Origin: Terrabacter sp. Root85
GTDB lineage: Bacteria; Actinomycetota; Actinomycetes; Actinomycetales; Dermatophilaceae
Reading direction: 5' to 3'
Length of the DNA: 64,000 nucleotides
Assembly (NCBI RefSeq): GCF_001429185.1
Contig: NZ_LMIW01000008.1
Location: forward strand, 856,056 to 920,055
Shown here: positions 9,237 through 18,284 of the stretch, piece by piece
Position numbering within the stretch: the first letter of the stretch is position 1
How the letters are laid out: each line of letters starts with the position of its first letter
Made by a program: the position numbers and the translations under genes
The notes under the pieces: generated by a model
The model's input: the letters and a program-made list of their open reading frames with translations, nothing else
Databases searched by the model: none
What the model was told of the DNA's origin: nothing

Positions 9237-10243
9237 CCCTTCTGCCCGTCGCCCCCTGGCCCGTGCTGCTCGTCCTCGCGGTCGGGGCGCTCGCCGCCGT
9301 GTGGTGGAACCCGTCGTCGCGCTCGGTGCCGGGAGAGTCGCGGGCGACGCACTGGCGGCTCACGGGTGCGGTCGTGCTCCTCGGGGTCGCCGCGCTGCGT
9401 CCGGCCGTTGCGGGTGAACAGGTCGACACCACCGCCGCCAACCTCAACGTCTACTTCGTCGTCGACACGACGAGCAGCATCATCGCCGAGGACTACGGCG
9501 ACGGTCGCCCGCGCATCGACGGCGTCTCATCGGACATCTCCGGCATCGCGGACGCTCTTCCGGGTGCCCGCTACTCCGTCGTGACGTTCGACCAGGACGC
9601 CCGGGTGCGGCTGCCGCTGACGACCGACACGACGGCCCTCGACGCGGCGGTCGAGACGTTGCTCCCGGAGTCCTACGAGGTCTCGAGGGGCACATCCGTC
9701 AGCGAGGCGAACGACCGCCTCAAGTCCCTGCTCCAGCAGGCCGACGCGCGCACTCCCGAGCGTGGGCGGGTCGTCTTCTACTTCGGCGACGGCGAGCAGA
9801 CGGCGCAGGACCCTCCTGCGCCCTTCGACATCGACAAGCGGCTCATCAACGGTGGAGCCGTCCTCGGCTACGGCACCACCGAGGGCGGCCGGATGAAGGC
9901 CACGCGGTCGCGTTTCGACACGACACGCGACTACATCAAGGACCCCGCGACCGGTGAGGACGCCCGCTCCGTCGTCAGCGAGGACACGCTGCGCACGATC
10001 GGCGACCAGCTCGGCCTGAGCTACGTGCACCGCGAGGCGGGCGACGCGATCGGCCCCGCCGTGGGCGGCATCGACCTCGAGCGCTTCGGCACGAGCGAGC
10101 AGATCGAGAAGCAGAAGGTCATCGCCCGCCGCGAGCTCTACTGGCCGCTGCTGCTCGGGGTGGCCGGGATCGCCGCGTGGGAGGTCGGCGCCGGCATCAC
10201 GGCGCTCGTCCAGACCCGCCGCCGGAGGGAGACGCGCCCATGA
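9233..10243 (+). CDS. Second VWA domain membrane protein (BatB-like)
   Basis: 336 residues from GTG 9233, overlapping the first VWA gene by the 4-bp GTGA. Hydrophobic segments lie at about 6-24 and 41-57; the VWA domain follows with a DTTSS MIDAS-type motif (residue 78 on) and a YFGDGEQ strand. A C-terminal hydrophobic segment (LLLGVAGIAAWEVGAGITAL) ends in a basic tail. It is a diverged paralogue of the preceding protein, as in BatA/BatB pairs. The two probably form a membrane assembly acted on by MoxR. Confidence 0.88.
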   Translation: MTLLPVAPWPVLLVLAVGALAAVWWNPSSRSVPGESRATHWRLTGAVVLLGVAALRPAVAGEQVDTTAANLNVYFVVDTTSSIIAEDYGDGRPRIDGVSSDISGIADALPGARYSVVTFDQDARVRLPLTTDTTALDAAVETLLPESYEVSRGTSVSEANDRLKSLLQQADARTPERGRVVFYFGDGEQTAQDPPAPFDIDKRLINGGAVLGYGTTEGGRMKATRSRFDTTRDYIKDPATGEDARSVVSEDTLRTIGDQLGLSYVHREAGDAIGPAVGGIDLERFGTSEQIEKQKVIARRELYWPLLLGVAGIAAWEVGAGITALVQTRRRRETRP

Positions 10244-11085
10244 CGATCCTCGACGAGCGACCGGCACGCGCGGACAGCGTCACCGCGGAGGGCGTACGCC
10301 GCCGGTTCCGCCTGCGCCGACGTGACCGTCGCCCGCTCCCGCCGCACCTGCGTCGGCGACGCCGGCGGCTGCTGCTCGCGTCCGCTCCCGTCGTCGTCCT
10401 GCTCGTCCTCGTGGCGCTCAGGCTCATCTCGCTCAACCTCGTGCACGCACAGACGCTCGACGCCTACGAGGCCGGCGACAAGCCGCGCACTCTGACCTGG
10501 GGCGAGCGGCAGGGGTGGGTCAACGTCGTCGAGCAGTTCCGGTCGCCCTTCGCGATCGGTGACGCCCACGTCCTCTCGGGGCACTTCGAGCTGGCGCGGC
10601 CGTGGTTCGAGCAGGCCTTCGAGCAGGTCCCCAAGGGCGGGATCGACGACTGCAAGGTGCGCGTCAACCTCGGCCTGACCTACGAGGCCCTGGGCGACGC
10701 CGCGAAGGCGCGCGAGCGCACCGACGAGTGGAAGCAGTACTACGACAAGGGCATCACGATCACGAAGGAGCGGCCGCCGCTCTGCGACGCGCCCGAAGGC
10801 GGCCAGACCGGCGAGCAGCTCCAGCAGGCGCAGCAGCGGATGGAGCAGAAGAACTCCGACACACCCCCTGACCAGCAGCCCCCCGACAACCCGCAGCAGC
10901 AGCCGGGGCCGGGTCAACAGCCCGCACCCACGCCCGACCCCGGGAACACCCCGAGCCAGGAGGAGCAGGACTACCTCCAGGAGCAGCAGCGGCAGAACAC
11001 CATCGAGCGCAACCAGCAACAGCAGCAGGGCAACGACGACACCGTGCCCGGGGACGGGTCGCAGACCGTCCCCAAGCCCTGGTGA
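10240..11085 (+). CDS. TPR-like membrane protein closing the moxR operon
   Basis: 281 residues from ATG 10240 (ATGA overlap with the VWA gene). A very basic N-terminus (RRRFRLRRRDRRPLPPHLRRRRRR) leads into one membrane helix (about 46-64). A TPR-like helical pair (GHFELARPWFEQAFEQV, LGLTYEALGDAAKARERTDEW) lies outside, followed by a Gln/Pro-rich tail of about 90 residues that is probably disordered. TPR proteins of this kind are the usual last member of Bat operons. The gene ends 22 bp from the stop of a convergent gene. Confidence 0.75.
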   Translation: MTILDERPARADSVTAEGVRRRFRLRRRDRRPLPPHLRRRRRRLLLASAPVVVLLVLVALRLISLNLVHAQTLDAYEAGDKPRTLTWGERQGWVNVVEQFRSPFAIGDAHVLSGHFELARPWFEQAFEQVPKGGIDDCKVRVNLGLTYEALGDAAKARERTDEWKQYYDKGITITKERPPLCDAPEGGQTGEQLQQAQQRMEQKNSDTPPDQQPPDNPQQQPGPGQQPAPTPDPGNTPSQEEQDYLQEQQRQNTIERNQQQQQGNDDTVPGDGSQTVPKPW

Positions 11086-11107
11086 GCGATCCCGTCCCGA
11101 TGCGTGG

Positions 11108-12256
11108 CTAGAACCACGCCTCGACGATCGTCGCTCGGTGCTCGTGCACCTCGACCGCCTTCTTGCCGCAGGACTCGGGGCGCGTGCGACCGGCGGGCTC
11201 GCGCGTCACGCGAACGTGCCAGCGGCGCCCGTCGGCGTGGGTGACGGTGACGTCCCAGCCGTCGTCGACCGCCTCGGGGGCGTCGGCCCACAGCGCGGCG
11301 AGGCGGGTCTCGCCCGTCTCGGAGCGGACGTGGGACTCGGCGCACTGCGACGGACCGGCGACTCCGGAGCGGCCCCGGTCGTGGAGCGGGCCGAGCAGCT
11401 CGGCAGGCAGGTGCCCGGACTCGCTCGCTCCGAGGAGCCACTCCGACGCCCGCTCGTCGAGGCGCGCGAAGGTCTGTCCCCACGGCAGGAGGACGGCAGT
11501 CGGCGCGAAGCGGTGACCGCCGGTGTGCGACACCTCCCACGCCCGGCCGGGGGCGACCCGCGCGGCGTGGGCGGCGAGCGGGCGTCCTCGGACGGCGCAG
11601 CAGACGTCGCGACGACCGTTGGTGCACACGAGCAGCGTGGGCTCAGCGGGGCGTGAGCCGAGGAGCGAGGCCTGCACGAGGGCGCGGCTGCCGCGGGCGA
11701 GGGCGCCCCAGTCGAGTCCCAGCAGGTCGCCGACGTGGTCGACCTCGGCGACGAGCAGCCAGGCGTCCTCGGGACGCGCACCGGCGTGCGCGACGAACAC
11801 GTGGCGGGGGCCGTCGTTGGCCGGATGCCCGCCCGGGCGTCGGATGAGCATGAAGCGCCCACCTGCCCGGCTCGTGCGGCCCTCGAGCTCGGCGCCGAGC
11901 TCCCGGTCGAGGTGCGACTCGCGTGCCGCGTCGCGGCCCCACGGGCCGGGCTGCTCGACGATGACGAAGAAGCGCGCCGTGGCCGCCGTGCCGTAGGCGC
12001 TCGTGCCGTCGTGGTCCCAGAGGACCGAGCACGCGTCGGAGGCCGGGGTGCCGTATCCGGTCGTCGCGGGGTGCTCGGCGTGCTCGGGTTCGGCGTGCTC
12101 GGGTTCGGCGTGCTCGGGTTCGGCGTGCTCGGGCGATCCGGAGATCGCGTCGACGACCGACGTCACCTTTGCGGACGCCGCGGACGCGGCGGCCGTGGCT
12201 GCAGCCGCGGCCGCCGCAGCGCGGCGGGCGGCCTTGCCGCCGGGAGGCGGGGTCAC
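11108..12256 (-). CDS. Sucrase/ferredoxin-like (thioredoxin-fold Fe-S) protein
   Basis: 382 residues. The core has CTNGRRDVCCAVRG (about residue 210) and a later VSHTGGHRFAPTAVLLPWG segment, the signature of the sucrase/ferredoxin-like family (PF06999), a thioredoxin-like fold expected to bind a 2Fe-2S cluster. The role is not established. The N-terminus is odd: an Ala-rich helix (residues 8-30) and then four EPEHA-type repeats encoded by a 15-bp tandem repeat. GTG 12256 overlaps the parC stop by 4 bp (GTGA), so it is translated from the parC message; a start after the repeats is also possible. Confidence 0.85.
   Translation of the reverse strand: MTPPPGGKAARRAAAAAAAATAAASAASAKVTSVVDAISGSPEHAEPEHAEPEHAEPEHAEHPATTGYGTPASDACSVLWDHDGTSAYGTAATARFFVIVEQPGPWGRDAARESHLDRELGAELEGRTSRAGGRFMLIRRPGGHPANDGPRHVFVAHAGARPEDAWLLVAEVDHVGDLLGLDWGALARGSRALVQASLLGSRPAEPTLLVCTNGRRDVCCAVRGRPLAAHAARVAPGRAWEVSHTGGHRFAPTAVLLPWGQTFARLDERASEWLLGASESGHLPAELLGPLHDRGRSGVAGPSQCAESHVRSETGETRLAALWADAPEAVDDGWDVTVTHADGRRWHVRVTREPAGRTRPESCGKKAVEVHEHRATIVEAWF
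12076..12135. repeat. Four tandem copies of a 15-bp unit
   Basis: Unit TCGGCGTGCTCGGGT repeated four times (12076-12090, 12091-12105, 12106-12120, 12121-12135); the last copy differs only in its final base. It lies inside the ferredoxin-like gene and, read on the minus strand, encodes Glu-Pro-Glu-His-Ala repeats. Near-perfect DNA identity suggests recent slippage, so copy number may vary between strains. Confidence 0.9.
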
Positions 12257-14793
12257 GCGTCGCCGCCGTCGGACGGGGCGTCGCCATCGCCGAGGGCATC
12301 CGTCGTGACCGCGACCCCCGACTCCGCGTCGGTGGACTGGGAGGTGGCGGGTGGGGCCGCGACGTGCGCGATGACCGCGGCCGTCGGGACGCCCGAGCCG
12401 TCGCGGCGACCGTCGGCGGGCGGCAGCTCGATGGCGACGCCGTTGGCGGCGGCGGCCCGGGCCGGGGTGTTGCCGGCGAAGGCGAGCACGAGCGTGTCCT
12501 CACCCTTGAGGAAGCGGTGGCAGCGAACGCCACCGGTCGCGCGTCCCTTCGGGGGGTACTCGGCATACGGCGTCACCTTGAGCGACCCGCCCTCGGTGCC
12601 GGGCAGCGCACCCGACGAGCCGGACGACGTGACGACGACACCCTCGCGGGCGGGGTCGGCGACGCCGAAGAAGGCGACTCGGGCGCCGGCGGCGAGCTTG
12701 ATGCCCGCCATGCCGCCGGCCGAGCGGCCTTGTGGGCGAACGGACTTCGCCGCAAAACGCAGCAGCTGTGCGTCGGTCGTGACGAAGACGAGGTCGAGGT
12801 CCTCACGGTCGGCGACCGCGGCTCCGACGACGCGGTCGCCGTCCTTGAGGCTGATGACGTCCCAGTCGTTGCTCTTGGGTGCCTCGGACGTGACCCGCTT
12901 GACGACACCGGCCGCCGTGCCGACGGCGAAGACCGGTGCGTCGGCACCGATCGGCACGATCGTCACCGGCTCCTCGCCCTTGCCGAGGTCGACGTACGCC
13001 GCGAGAGGCGCACCGCCCGACAGGGTGGGGGAGCCGTTGGTCGGCGGCAGGGTCGGCAGGTCGAGCGCCGAGAGGCGCACCATCCGGCCGGCGCTCGTCA
13101 CGAGCCCGAACTCGCCGCGTGCGGTCGTGCGGACGGCGCCGACGACGACGTCGTGCTTCGAGCGTGAGCCCTCGGCGGTGACGGGCTCGGCCGTGCCGGT
13201 GCGGGCCAGCAGGCCGGTCGAGCTCAGCAGGACCCAGCACGGGTCGTCGGCGATCTCGAGCGGCGAGGCGGCCGTCGCCGTCGCGCTGGCACCTGAGCTC
13301 TCGAGGAGCACCGTGCGACGCGGGGTGCCGTGCGCCTTGGCGACGTCGGCGAGCTCGGTCGACACGAGCTTGAGCAGCAGCTTCTCGTTGTCGAGCAGGG
13401 CGCGCAGCTCCTCGATGGCGCGCTCGAGCTCGGTCTTCTCGTTCTCGAGCTCGATGCGCGAGAACTTGGTGAGCCGGCGCAGCTGGAGGTCGAGGATGTA
13501 CGTCGCCTGGGCCTCGGAGAGGTCGAAGACGTCCATGAGCCGCGCGCGGGCGGTGCCGGCGTCGTCGGAGCCGCGGATGACCTGGATGACCTCGTCGATG
13601 TCGACGATGGCGATGAGCAGTCCCTCGACGAGGTGCAGCCGCTCCTCGCGCTTGGCCAGGCGGTGGGCGGTGCGTCGGCGCACGACGTCGGTGCGGAAGT
13701 CGACGTAGACCTTGAGGAGGTCCTTGAGGCCCATGGTGCGCGGTTGGCCCTCGACGAGCGCGACGTTGTTGATGCCGAAGTTCTCCTCCATCGGCGTCAG
13801 CTTGTAGAGCTGCTCGAGGACGGCGTCGGGGTTGAAGCCGTTCTTGATCTCGATGACGAGGCGCAGGCCGTGCTGTCGGTCCGAGAGGTCCTTGAGGTCG
13901 GCGATGCCCTGCAGCTTCTTGCCCTGGACGAGGTCCTTGACCTTGTCGATGACCTTCTCTGGTCCGACGAGGTAGGGCAGCTCGGTGACGACGATGCCCT
14001 TGCGCCGCGGCGTGATCGACTCGATGCGTGCCGTCGCCCGGGTGCGGAAGCTGCCACGCCCGGTGAGGTAGGCGTCGCGGATGCCCTCGAGGCCGACGAT
14101 CTTGCCGCCGCAGGGCAGGTCGGGCCCCGGGACGAACTTCATGAGGTCCTCGAGCGAGCACGTCGGGTTGGCGATGAGGTGCCGCGCGGCGCCGATGACC
14201 TCGACGAGGTTGTGCGGGGGCATGTTCGTGGCCATGCCGACCGCGATGCCAGCCGCGCCGTTGACGAGGAGGTTGGGGTACGCCGCGGGCATCACCCCGG
14301 GCTGGAGCTGGGTGTCGTCGTAGTTCGGGACGAAGTCGACGGTGTCCTCGTCGAGGCCCGCGACCATGAGCAGCGCGGCATTGGCCATGCGCGCCTCGGT
14401 GTAGCGGGCCGCGGCCGGACCGTCGTCGAGCGAGCCGAAGTTGCCGTGACCGTCGACGAGGGGCAGGCGCAGGGTGAACGGCTGCGCCATGCGCACGAGG
14501 GCGTCGTAGATCGCCTGGTCGCCGTGCGGGTGGTACTTGCCCATCACCTCGCCGACGACGCGCTGGCTCTTGACGTGGCCGCGGTCGGGACGCAGCCCGA
14601 GCTCGTTGGCCCCGTAGAGGATGCGTCGCTGGACGGGCTTGAGCCCGTCCCGGGCGTCGGGCAGCGCCCGGCTGTAGATGACGCTGTAGGAGTACTCGAG
14701 GAAGGCGTTCTGCATCTCCTCCTCGACGTCGATGCCGACGATCTTCTCCTCGAAGTCCTCCGGTGGAGGCGGGGGGGTCTTTCCACGGGCCAT
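12253..14793 (-). CDS. parC: DNA topoisomerase IV subunit A (ParC)
   Basis: 846 residues. The N-terminal breakage-reunion domain contains SYSVIYSRALPDARDGLKPVQRRIL (about 35-59) and the catalytic tyrosine in AARYTEARM (Tyr131), with the quinolone-determining region GKYHPHGDQAIYD (85-97). A coiled-coil segment (residues about 400-480) and a C-terminal beta-pinwheel follow, ending in an Asp/Gly tail. It cuts and rejoins DNA with ParE. The ATG at 14793 is preceded by GGAG about 14 nt upstream. GyrA is distinguished from ParC here only by the presence of parE nearby and absence of gyrB-dnaA context. Confidence 0.88.
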   Translation of the reverse strand: MARGKTPPPPPEDFEEKIVGIDVEEEMQNAFLEYSYSVIYSRALPDARDGLKPVQRRILYGANELGLRPDRGHVKSQRVVGEVMGKYHPHGDQAIYDALVRMAQPFTLRLPLVDGHGNFGSLDDGPAAARYTEARMANAALLMVAGLDEDTVDFVPNYDDTQLQPGVMPAAYPNLLVNGAAGIAVGMATNMPPHNLVEVIGAARHLIANPTCSLEDLMKFVPGPDLPCGGKIVGLEGIRDAYLTGRGSFRTRATARIESITPRRKGIVVTELPYLVGPEKVIDKVKDLVQGKKLQGIADLKDLSDRQHGLRLVIEIKNGFNPDAVLEQLYKLTPMEENFGINNVALVEGQPRTMGLKDLLKVYVDFRTDVVRRRTAHRLAKREERLHLVEGLLIAIVDIDEVIQVIRGSDDAGTARARLMDVFDLSEAQATYILDLQLRRLTKFSRIELENEKTELERAIEELRALLDNEKLLLKLVSTELADVAKAHGTPRRTVLLESSGASATATAASPLEIADDPCWVLLSSTGLLARTGTAEPVTAEGSRSKHDVVVGAVRTTARGEFGLVTSAGRMVRLSALDLPTLPPTNGSPTLSGGAPLAAYVDLGKGEEPVTIVPIGADAPVFAVGTAAGVVKRVTSEAPKSNDWDVISLKDGDRVVGAAVADREDLDLVFVTTDAQLLRFAAKSVRPQGRSAGGMAGIKLAAGARVAFFGVADPAREGVVVTSSGSSGALPGTEGGSLKVTPYAEYPPKGRATGGVRCHRFLKGEDTLVLAFAGNTPARAAAANGVAIELPPADGRRDGSGVPTAAVIAHVAAPPATSQSTDAESGVAVTTDALGDGDAPSDGGDA

Positions 14794-14849
14794 GCCGGGT
14801 GGTGCTCCTTGCCGCTAGCGGGTGAACACCCCATCTTCGCGCAGGGTGA

Positions 14850-15470
14850 TCACGGGTTCTCACCTGCCACGCCGAAACGGCCCCAGTGGGCCACGTCGCG
14901 ACCGGTGCGCCGGTGCCGTCGGAGGCTCGGGCTCCTGGGTCCCGGGACGGCATACCCGATCGACACGACGCCCACGATGCTGCGCGTCGAGGGGATGCCG
15001 AACGCCTCGTGGACGGCGCCGTGGCGTTCCGGCGGCACCCCGAAGAAGAGGCTGCCGAGGCCCTCGTCGGTGGCGGTGAGCAGGATGAGGAGCGAGGCCA
15101 TGCCCGTGTCGACGTCCCAGTAGGGCACCGGCCAGCGCGCCTCGTCCCGATCGGTCCAGCCCTTGTCGGGCGCCGCGTAGCGGTCGAGGTAGGCGTCCTT
15201 GTGCGAGAGGCACAGCACGAGCACCGGGGCGGCGCGTATGCCGTCGAGCCAGGGGTCGCTCGCCGCGCCGGGCTCCGTCGTGGCCGCCCAGAAGGCGTCC
15301 CGCTCGGGCGGTGTCGTCAGCACGACGAAGTCCCAGCCCTGGCTGAACCCGGCACTGGGGGAGCGCACCGCGTTGGCGAGGCAGCGCTCCACGACCTCGC
15401 GCGGGACCTCCCGGTCGGGGTCGTAGCGACGGACCATGCGTCGGGAGCGGACGACGTCGGTGAACTCCAT
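14850..15470 (-). CDS. Nitroreductase-family flavoprotein
   Basis: 206 residues from ATG 15470; longer upstream readings run into the divergent gene. The N-terminal RSRRMVRRYDPDREVPREVVERCLANAVRSPSAG segment is the FMN-binding start of the nitroreductase fold, and GLGSLFFGVPPERHGAVHEAFGIP is the conserved region near the second FMN contact. Such enzymes reduce nitro groups, quinones or similar acceptors with NAD(P)H. The gene stands 57 bp upstream of parC on the same strand. Its start faces the GNAT fusion gene with 55 bp between, and a GAGTGT hexamer 6 nt before ATG suggests a leaderless message. Confidence 0.88.
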   Translation of the reverse strand: MEFTDVVRSRRMVRRYDPDREVPREVVERCLANAVRSPSAGFSQGWDFVVLTTPPERDAFWAATTEPGAASDPWLDGIRAAPVLVLCLSHKDAYLDRYAAPDKGWTDRDEARWPVPYWDVDTGMASLLILLTATDEGLGSLFFGVPPERHGAVHEAFGIPSTRSIVGVVSIGYAVPGPRSPSLRRHRRTGRDVAHWGRFGVAGENP

Positions 15471-15476
15471 GCGACC

Positions 15477-15482
15477 ACACTC
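15477..15482 (-). promoter_or_regulatory. Candidate -10 element of the nitroreductase gene
   Basis: GAGTGT read on the minus strand, exactly 6 nt before ATG 15470. It fits the _A___T pattern seen before many starts in this window and predicts a leaderless transcript. Confidence 0.4.
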
Positions 15483-15513
15483 CCATCTCCCGGGGCCGCG
15501 CAGCCCGACGTGA

Positions 15514-15519
15514 CACGAT
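15514..15519 (+). promoter_or_regulatory. Candidate -10 element of the GNAT/ACS fusion gene
   Basis: CACGAT followed by 6 nt and ATG 15526; leaderless layout. Confidence 0.45.
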
Positions 15520-15525
15520 GAGGGC

Positions 15526-18225
15526 ATGGAGGGTGGCGAGCTCAGCGACGACACCGGTGCGATCGAGCGGGTCTCGGCGCAGGCCACGGGTGCCCCCGTC
15601 GAGTGGGAGGCGGACGTCGTGCTCCGGGACGGCACCGTGGCGCACGTGCGGCCGATCGCGCCCGACGACGCCGACGGCATCCGCCACTTCCACAGCCTCC
15701 AGTCGGAGGAGTCGATCTACCTGCGCTTCTTCGCCCCGCTGCGCGAGCTGAGCGCCCGCGACCTCCACCGCTTCACGCACGTCGACCACCACGACCGGGT
15801 CGCCCTCGTCGCGACGCTCGACGGCGAGATCATCGGCATCGGCCGGTACGACCGCATCGACCCGACGTCGGCCGAGGTCGCCTTCAACATCTCGGACCAC
15901 TACCAGGGCAAGGGCATCGGCTCGGTCATGCTCGAGCACCTCGCCGCCATCGCCCAGGAGATGGGCATCAACCGGTTCGTCGCCGAGGTGCTGCCGCAGA
16001 ACCGCAAGATGCTCACCGTCTTCAAGGAGGCGGGCTACGAGGTCACGCACCACATCGAGGACGGCGTCGTCGAGGTGTCCTTCGACATCTCGCCGACCGA
16101 GCAGAGCAAGGCCGTCCAGCTCTCGCGCGAGCACCGCGCCGAGTCCCGCAGCATGCACACGATCCTCTTCCCGGAGCGGGTCGCGATCATCGGCGCGAGC
16201 CGGCGCGAGGAGTCGATCGGTGCCCTCGTCATGCGCAACATCCTCGCCGCCGGCTACCGGGGCGAGCTCTACCCGATCCACCGGGTGGCCGACCGGATCC
16301 AGGGCCTCACGGCCTACCCGAGCATCCACGACGTGCCCGAGCCCGTCGACCTGGCGATCGTCGTCGTCCCGGCGGCGCAGGCCATCGAGGTCGTCAAGGA
16401 CTGCGGCAAGGCCGGGGTCAAGGCGCTCCTCGTCCTGTCGGCCGGGTTCGCCGAGGCGGGCGAGGAGGGAGTCCGCCTGCAGGAGAAGCTCCGTCGTCGG
16501 GTGCGCCGCGCCGGCATGCGCATCGTCGGGCCCAACAGCTTCGGCCTCATCAACAACGACCCGTCCGTGCGCCTCAACGCCACCCTCGCCTCGGTCATCC
16601 CGGACTCGGGTCGGCTCGGCCTCTTCGCCCAGAGCGGTGCGCTCGGGGTCGCGGTGCTCGCCTCGGCGGCCCGCCGCGGCCTCGGCATCTCGGTGTTCGC
16701 GTCGGCCGGCAACCGCGTCGACGTCTCGGGCAACGACCTCATGCAGTACTGGATCGACGACCAGGAGACCGACACGGTCGGCCTCTATCTCGAGTCGATG
16801 GGCAACCCACGCAAGTTCTCACGCATCGCCCGAGCGCTCGCGGCGGCCAAGCCCGTGGTCGTGGTCAGCTCCGGGGTATCGAGCTTCGCCGCCCCTCCCG
16901 GGCACCGCACCAGGGTGACCAACGTGCCCCCTCAGGCGTTCGACGCCCTGCTGCGCCAGGCCGGCGTCATCCGCGTCGAGAACGTCCACCAGCTCTTCGA
17001 CGTCGCCCAGCTGACGCTCCACCAGCCGCTCCCGAAGGGCGACCGCGTCGCCATCGTCGGCAACTCCGACGCGCTCGGCGCGCTGAGTGCGAGCGCGTGC
17101 GTCAGCTGGGGACTGCGGGTGACGCACGGCCCCGTCTCGCTGCCGCCGCAGGCCTCGGCCGAGGAGTTCGCCGCCGCGCTCGACGCGGCCTTCGCCGACC
17201 CCGAGGTCGACAGCGTCGTCGCCGCCTTCATCCCGCCCCTCGTGACCCAGGACGAGGAGGTGCACATGGCGGTCCGCACCATCGTCGCCGACCACGAGAA
17301 GCCTTGTGTCGCGACGTTCCTCGGCATGCGGGGTGTCGGTGACGGTCTCTCCTACGAGCAGCACGGCATCCGGCGGTCGGTGCCGGCGTACTCGATGCCC
17401 GAGGACGGCATCCGGGCCCTCAACGCCGTCACGCGGTATGCCCTCTGGCGCCAGCGCGACCGCGGCACCCAGGTTGCCCCGGTGGGCATCGACCGGCTCC
17501 GTGCGGAGTCGCTCCTCGAGGGCTATCTCGCGGGTAGCCCCGACGGACGCGCGCTGACGCGCGAGGAGGCGCGAGACCTGCTGGGCGCCTACGGCATACG
17601 TGTCTGGCCGGCCGTGGAGGTCGCGGGCGTCGACGCGGCGGTGGCCGCCGCCGACGAGCTGACCTACCCCGTCATCCTCAAGTCGACCTCGCCCGTCGTG
17701 CGTCACCAGCCCGGCCTCGTCGGGGTGCGTGGCGACCTCGTCGACGCCGAGGCCGTCCGCGACGCGCACACGTCGCTGACCCAGCGTCTCGGGCCGCTCG
17801 GGGCCGACCGGTTCGTCGTGCAGCGGATGGCCGTGCCCGGCGTGTCCTGCGTCATCCGCGCCAGCGAGGACCCGCTCTTCGGTCCGGTCGTCAGCTTCTC
17901 CGTCGCCGGGCCGCCCACCGAGCTGCTCGGTGACGTCGCGCACCGCATCCCGCCGCTCACCGACGTCGACGTCACCGACCTCATCGACAGCGTCAAGGCG
18001 GCGCCGCTCCTCAGCGGCCACCGCGGCGCCGCCCCGGTGCACCGGGCGGCGCTCGCCGACCTCATCGCACGGCTGTCGGTCCTCGCCGACGACCACCCGG
18101 AGCTGTCCTCGGTCGAGCTCAACCCCGTCAACGCCTGGACCGGCGGGGTCGACGTGCTCGGCGCCGAGGTCGTCGTGCGACCGGCGCTCGTGCGCAAGGA
18201 CCCGGGCCGGCGCCGGATGACCTGA
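15526..18225 (+). CDS. GNAT - acyl-CoA synthetase (ADP-forming)-like fusion, Pat-type lysine acetyltransferase
   Basis: 899 residues. A GNAT acetyltransferase domain comes first (about 30-185; acetyl-CoA loop YQGKGIG), then a CoA-binding Rossmann domain (VAIIGASRREESIGA, about 215), a succinyl-CoA-ligase-like domain (LFAQSGALG) and an ATP-grasp domain (about 660-890, ending SSVELNPVNAW). Salmonella Pat, which acetylates and silences acetyl-CoA synthetase, has the same parts with GNAT last. In active ADP-forming synthetases the phosphohistidine sits in an SHTG motif; the matching stretch here reads APPGHRTRVTNVPPQ, so that step is probably lost and the synthetase part may be a sensor. Cytoplasmic; single gene with its own promoter. 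Confidence 0.85.
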   Translation: MEGGELSDDTGAIERVSAQATGAPVEWEADVVLRDGTVAHVRPIAPDDADGIRHFHSLQSEESIYLRFFAPLRELSARDLHRFTHVDHHDRVALVATLDGEIIGIGRYDRIDPTSAEVAFNISDHYQGKGIGSVMLEHLAAIAQEMGINRFVAEVLPQNRKMLTVFKEAGYEVTHHIEDGVVEVSFDISPTEQSKAVQLSREHRAESRSMHTILFPERVAIIGASRREESIGALVMRNILAAGYRGELYPIHRVADRIQGLTAYPSIHDVPEPVDLAIVVVPAAQAIEVVKDCGKAGVKALLVLSAGFAEAGEEGVRLQEKLRRRVRRAGMRIVGPNSFGLINNDPSVRLNATLASVIPDSGRLGLFAQSGALGVAVLASAARRGLGISVFASAGNRVDVSGNDLMQYWIDDQETDTVGLYLESMGNPRKFSRIARALAAAKPVVVVSSGVSSFAAPPGHRTRVTNVPPQAFDALLRQAGVIRVENVHQLFDVAQLTLHQPLPKGDRVAIVGNSDALGALSASACVSWGLRVTHGPVSLPPQASAEEFAAALDAAFADPEVDSVVAAFIPPLVTQDEEVHMAVRTIVADHEKPCVATFLGMRGVGDGLSYEQHGIRRSVPAYSMPEDGIRALNAVTRYALWRQRDRGTQVAPVGIDRLRAESLLEGYLAGSPDGRALTREEARDLLGAYGIRVWPAVEVAGVDAAVAAADELTYPVILKSTSPVVRHQPGLVGVRGDLVDAEAVRDAHTSLTQRLGPLGADRFVVQRMAVPGVSCVIRASEDPLFGPVVSFSVAGPPTELLGDVAHRIPPLTDVDVTDLIDSVKAAPLLSGHRGAAPVHRAALADLIARLSVLADDHPELSSVELNPVNAWTGGVDVLGAEVVVRPALVRKDPGRRRMT

Positions 18226-18272
18226 CGCAGCACGGTGTGGACCGCCCGGAGAGGTCACGCCCGCGCTGGTGC

Positions 18273-18278
18273 AAGGAT
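18273..18278 (+). promoter_or_regulatory. Candidate -10 element of the DUF5998 gene
   Basis: AAGGAT, 6 nt before ATG 18285; leaderless layout. Confidence 0.4.
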
Positions 18279-18284
18279 GGGGGC

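Noticed and set aside
11102-11119. GCGTGG/CCACGC stem between convergent genes
   Set aside because: Six pairs only, overlapping a stop codon; chance is likely at this base composition.
3345-14793. Gyrase (gyrB and gyrA) instead of topoisomerase IV
   Set aside because: The two genes are 7 kb apart on opposite strands with no dnaA-recF context, as expected of parE/parC; certainty would need the true gyrase genes for comparison.
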